Below, piece by piece: positions 62,501 through 64,000 of a stretch of 64,000 nt of DNA; within the stretch, counting starts at the first letter, position 1; every line of letters begins with the position of its first letter. Both the position numbers and the translations under genes were made by a program. The stretch comes from Rhizobium sp. ASV20 (lineage in GTDB: Bacteria > Pseudomonadota > Alphaproteobacteria > Rhizobiales > Rhizobiaceae), in contig NZ_JAELTU010000023.1 in assembly GCF_016429015.1 (NCBI RefSeq), positions 1 through 64,000 on the forward strand. The letters run 5' to 3'. A model generated the notes under the pieces. The model did no database searches, was not told where the DNA came from, and saw nothing but the letters and a program-made list of their open reading frames with translations.

Positions 62501-62742
62501 CGCTCGATCTTGTTGACCACCTGGTCTTCCATGTCCTGCAAGGAAGCGCCGGGCCACACGGTCTGCACGACCATGACGCGGAAGGTGAAATCAGGGTCTT
62601 CCTTCTGGCCCATATGGGTCAGGCCGAGCGCGCCTGCGATGATGATGAGCCCGAACAGGAAACGCGCAATGCTGGGATGGGCGATCGCCCAACGCGACAG
62701 ATTGAACCGCTTCCTCTCGCCAGAGGTGCTATTGATGGACAT
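59587..62742 (-). CDS. RND efflux transporter permease
   Basis: An AcrB-like inner-membrane pump of 1051 residues. It has a TM segment at about 28-45, two large periplasmic loops, and twelve TM helices in two repeats. The paired proton-relay aspartates lie in GLLVDDAMIVVELMERK near 410, and the second repeat has RRFRPIMLTALTAVLALIP near 975. It drives export of drugs or metabolites with the proton gradient, together with the adaptor lipoprotein encoded 22 bases upstream. No outer-membrane channel gene is in view. Substrate class not inferable. Confidence 0.95.
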   Translation of the reverse strand: MSINSTSGERKRFNLSRWAIAHPSIARFLFGLIIIAGALGLTHMGQKEDPDFTFRVMVVQTVWPGASLQDMEDQVVNKIERKLQETPHLDWVKSYTRAGFAITTVQIKGDTNTAEVKDAFYQIRKKVGDIGNELPAGLLGPYFNDEFGDTFITLHSISGDGYSYPELKKFAIQARDMLLSTPGVEKATIIGDQAEQIYIDVSSKVLAERGLTLNDLKNAIVGQNNVDPAGNVDTSTRSVRISVEGDVNKIEDIKNLRLTAGGQVTRLGDIASVTAGLQDPYTAKFLYNGHPSVQLGVVMAPGFKVTDVGKSVEETYKRFEASLPVGVQVDQIANQPDVVTDAISEFMHALGEALVIVLIVSFLSIGWRSGLVIAIAIPLVLAATFAIMYELGIDLQRISLGALIIALGLLVDDAMIVVELMERKLEEGLVKLDAASFAYSSTAFPMLTGTLITTAGFIPVGFAASTAGEYVRSLFYVVGIALVVSWFVAVYFTPWLGYMILKQRHHAGEHHDVFDTRFYRRLHTSVAWAVRHRVIVLLLTLAAFVGSLWSFQFIPQNFFPQSSRPEILVDLWLPEGTNIKEVERQAQALEARMADDPDKRFIATYVGQGAPRFFLPLDQQLTNPNYAQMLVMAKDEPARERLIAKMRNILAEDFPAVRGKVDRLFLGPPTGWPVQMRIMGPDRQEVRHIADQVKQRFAQNPLLGAIHDDWLEQVPAMKLVIDQDRARALGVTSQRIRQMLQASMSGFTLDNYREGEETVGIVAREPEESRHLLTSVNSIYIPTDSGGFVPLSQVAKIVPVMEQSIEWRRNRLPTISVRATLPDDVQSNDVTAKLYNDMADLRSSLPAGYKIEIQGGAEDSAESQASIAAKAPIMLVIIVVLLMAQLQHFGKAMLVLATGPLGIIGAAAALLISGAPFGFVAILGVIALLGIIIRNSIILVDQIDQDIAAGMERSEAIIGSAVRRFRPIMLTALTAVLALIPISRGVFWGPLAYAMMGGILVATILTIFVLPAGYALFFGREPKHKSAEPPAKDQTEEQDNTIQLPPAVAAE

Positions 62743-62764
62743 GATGTCGTCCCCTCGATCCGGG

Positions 62765-63913
62765 TCAGCGTACGATATCCGCCGAAGCGGCTTTGGTTTC
62801 AGCGGAGGCCTGCTGGGCTGATGCAGCCGGAAGCTTGACCTTCATGTTCTCGGTCATGAATTGCGTGCCGGCGGCAACGACGACATCGCCGGCCTTGAGG
62901 CCATCGGCAACCCTGACGCCGTCATCGGCGAAATCGGCAACCTTGATGGTGCGCGAATGAACCGTGCCGGCACCGCGATCGACGAGCCAAACGATCTTCT
63001 GTCCGTCCTTCTGCGCAAGCGCGCTCAGCGGAATGGAAACATAGGGCTGGGTATTGTCGGCGAGCGCCTCGATCGTCGCGGTCATGCCGAGCAGCACGCG
63101 CGGATCGTTCGGCAGGCTCACGCGCACAGCGAAGGTGCGTGATTGATCGGCGCTGCCAGAGACTTCCCGCACCTTTCCATCCAGTACCAGGGCCGAGTCG
63201 GACCAGAAGCGCGCCTTGACGTCCTTGCCGACCTTGAACTGGGCAATGTCCATTTCCGGCACCGCAACCTGCACTTCCTTCTCACCATCAACGGCAACGG
63301 TGACGACCGGCGTGCCCGAGGCGACCACTTGGCCGACATCGGCATTGATTGTCGTAACGATGCCGTTCATGTCGGACGTCAGGTCGGTGTAGGCAACCTG
63401 GTTCTTGGCTTCGGTCAGTGCGGAGACGGCGGAATCCCGCGACGAAACGGCTTGCTCGTAGGAGAGCTCAGCCTGTTCGAGCTGCGACTTGGAGGTGACA
63501 TTCTTGTCGAACAGCGCCTGCGCACGATTGCGGGCGAGCTCGGCCGTCTGCACCTGCTTTTCCGCCGAATCCAGACTTGCCTGCGAGCGGCGTACGGCTA
63601 GCGTATAGTCCGTCGGATCGATGCGGGCGAGCACGTCGCCCGGCTTCACTCTCTGGCCGATATCCACCTTGCGCTCGACGATCTTGCCGTTCACTCGGAA
63701 GCCGAGATTCATATCCGTCCGCGCCTTGACTGCACCGGAATAGTCGAGCTTGCGCGTTGTATCCGCCTTGGCGATTTCGACCACCTTCACCGGCCGGATG
63801 ACCTCCGCCGTCTCTTCCTTCTTCTCATTGCAGCCAGAAAGTCCGAGCCCAAGGGCGGCAATGAAAGCCGCGCCGGCAAAGGCCCGCAGGGTGTTGGTCG
63901 TCAGCGAAACCAT
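62765..63913 (-). CDS. RND efflux periplasmic adaptor lipoprotein
   Basis: A 382-residue membrane-fusion protein. The signal peptide has lipobox LGLSGC, with the acylated Cys near residue 28. A biotinyl-lipoyl-like domain (LGFRVNGKIVERKVDIGQRVKPGDVLARID, about 70-100), a coiled coil (about 105-165), a beta-barrel and a membrane-proximal domain follow. It bridges the RND pump to an outer-membrane channel. It is the first gene of the operon. The 87 bases upstream to the window end hold its promoter, with no regulator visible. Confidence 0.94.
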   Translation of the reverse strand: MVSLTTNTLRAFAGAAFIAALGLGLSGCNEKKEETAEVIRPVKVVEIAKADTTRKLDYSGAVKARTDMNLGFRVNGKIVERKVDIGQRVKPGDVLARIDPTDYTLAVRRSQASLDSAEKQVQTAELARNRAQALFDKNVTSKSQLEQAELSYEQAVSSRDSAVSALTEAKNQVAYTDLTSDMNGIVTTINADVGQVVASGTPVVTVAVDGEKEVQVAVPEMDIAQFKVGKDVKARFWSDSALVLDGKVREVSGSADQSRTFAVRVSLPNDPRVLLGMTATIEALADNTQPYVSIPLSALAQKDGQKIVWLVDRGAGTVHSRTIKVADFADDGVRVADGLKAGDVVVAAGTQFMTENMKVKLPAASAQQASAETKAASADIVR

Positions 63914-64000
63914 GTCGCTCTCCTAGTCGAACAAAAGAGTGAAAGCGCGCCGGCCATCCGGTGCGTGCATTGTTATTTTTTCAAGGCCCTGATGGCGAAC

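Noticed and set aside
59476-62838. A 1120-codon open frame on the plus strand
   Set aside because: It lies opposite the RND pump gene, is rich in Arg, Asp, His and Gly in no domain pattern, and has no ribosome site. It is a shadow of GC-rich coding on the other strand.

Overview
The window is ordinary chromosomal DNA of a GC-rich alphaproteobacterium of the Rhizobium/Agrobacterium group. The evidence is the polyol (smoEFGK-mtlK type) cluster, the block murA - DUF2948 - hisD - UPF0262 - low-molecular-weight phosphatase - infA - maf - yacG, an Omp25/31-like beta-barrel, a RIME-like palindromic mosaic repeat, and two copies of a short rhizobial-type intergenic repeat. Gene density is high and most genes lie in operons with overlapping stop and start codons. 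No insertion sequence, phage, CRISPR array or rRNA was seen. This assignment rests on recognised gene families and gene order, not on a database search.

Region 1 (1-12055) is a divergent catabolic locus. The leftward operon starts at a periplasmic sugar-binding protein (8438). It continues through two permeases, a MalK-type ATPase, an enolase-superfamily acid-sugar dehydratase, a rhamnose/fucose-type mutarotase, a Gfo/Idh/MocA oxidoreductase and a MaoC hydratase-like protein. It ends in a second binding-protein-like gene that has no signal peptide and runs off the left edge. Rightward are an IclR regulator, a COG3618 amidohydrolase (lactonase-like), a second MaoC-like protein that lacks the usual catalytic His, and a CaiB/BaiF CoA-transferase. 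Dehydrogenase, lactonase, mutarotase and dehydratase match the logic of oxidative 6-deoxyhexose degradation. The MaoC/CoA-transferase part and the signal-less binding protein do not, so this locus is the best candidate for an undescribed pathway.

Region 2 (12130-18780) carries transaldolase, a SorC-type regulator, an AraC-Ogt alkyl-DNA repair protein, a DUF2244 protein, endonuclease III, a CysZ/EI24-like membrane protein and an RpiR regulator. Region 3 (18799-28598, leftward) is a sugar-alcohol operon: an RbsD/FucU-like protein, a SorC regulator, a binding protein, two permeases, an ATPase, mannitol-2-dehydrogenase family enzyme, HAD phosphatase and FGGY pentulose kinase. Its promoter (TTGACA, 17 bp, AGTAAT) is overlapped by a TTGCTC-GT-GAGCAA operator, and the same half-sites recur at the end of the regulator gene.

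Region 4 (28825-35365) holds a response regulator/histidine kinase pair, a ROK sugar kinase overlapping cutC, an unrecognised membrane-anchored protein and a DHA2-type MFS exporter. Region 5 (35378-40161) is the conserved prkA-yeaH-spoVR stress operon. Region 6 (40162-41583) is an AT-richer islet next to tRNA-Phe with one unfamiliar, possibly HEPN-like, gene. Region 7 (41856-47818) is the housekeeping block yacG to murA. Region 8 (47973-49830) has tRNA-Thr, a small secreted protein in AT-richer sequence, and the outer-membrane barrel with a strong terminator.

Region 9 (50139-59432) contains a D-Ala-D-Ala ligase, AraC and LysR regulators, two SDR enzymes, a two-gene four-carbon sugar-acid module (DUF1537 kinase plus PdxA2), a VOC protein and a metallophosphatase. 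Region 10 (59548-63913) is an RND efflux pair (adaptor lipoprotein plus inner-membrane pump) ending in a terminator. Start codons were chosen from Shine-Dalgarno position and family N-termini, and alternatives are noted.
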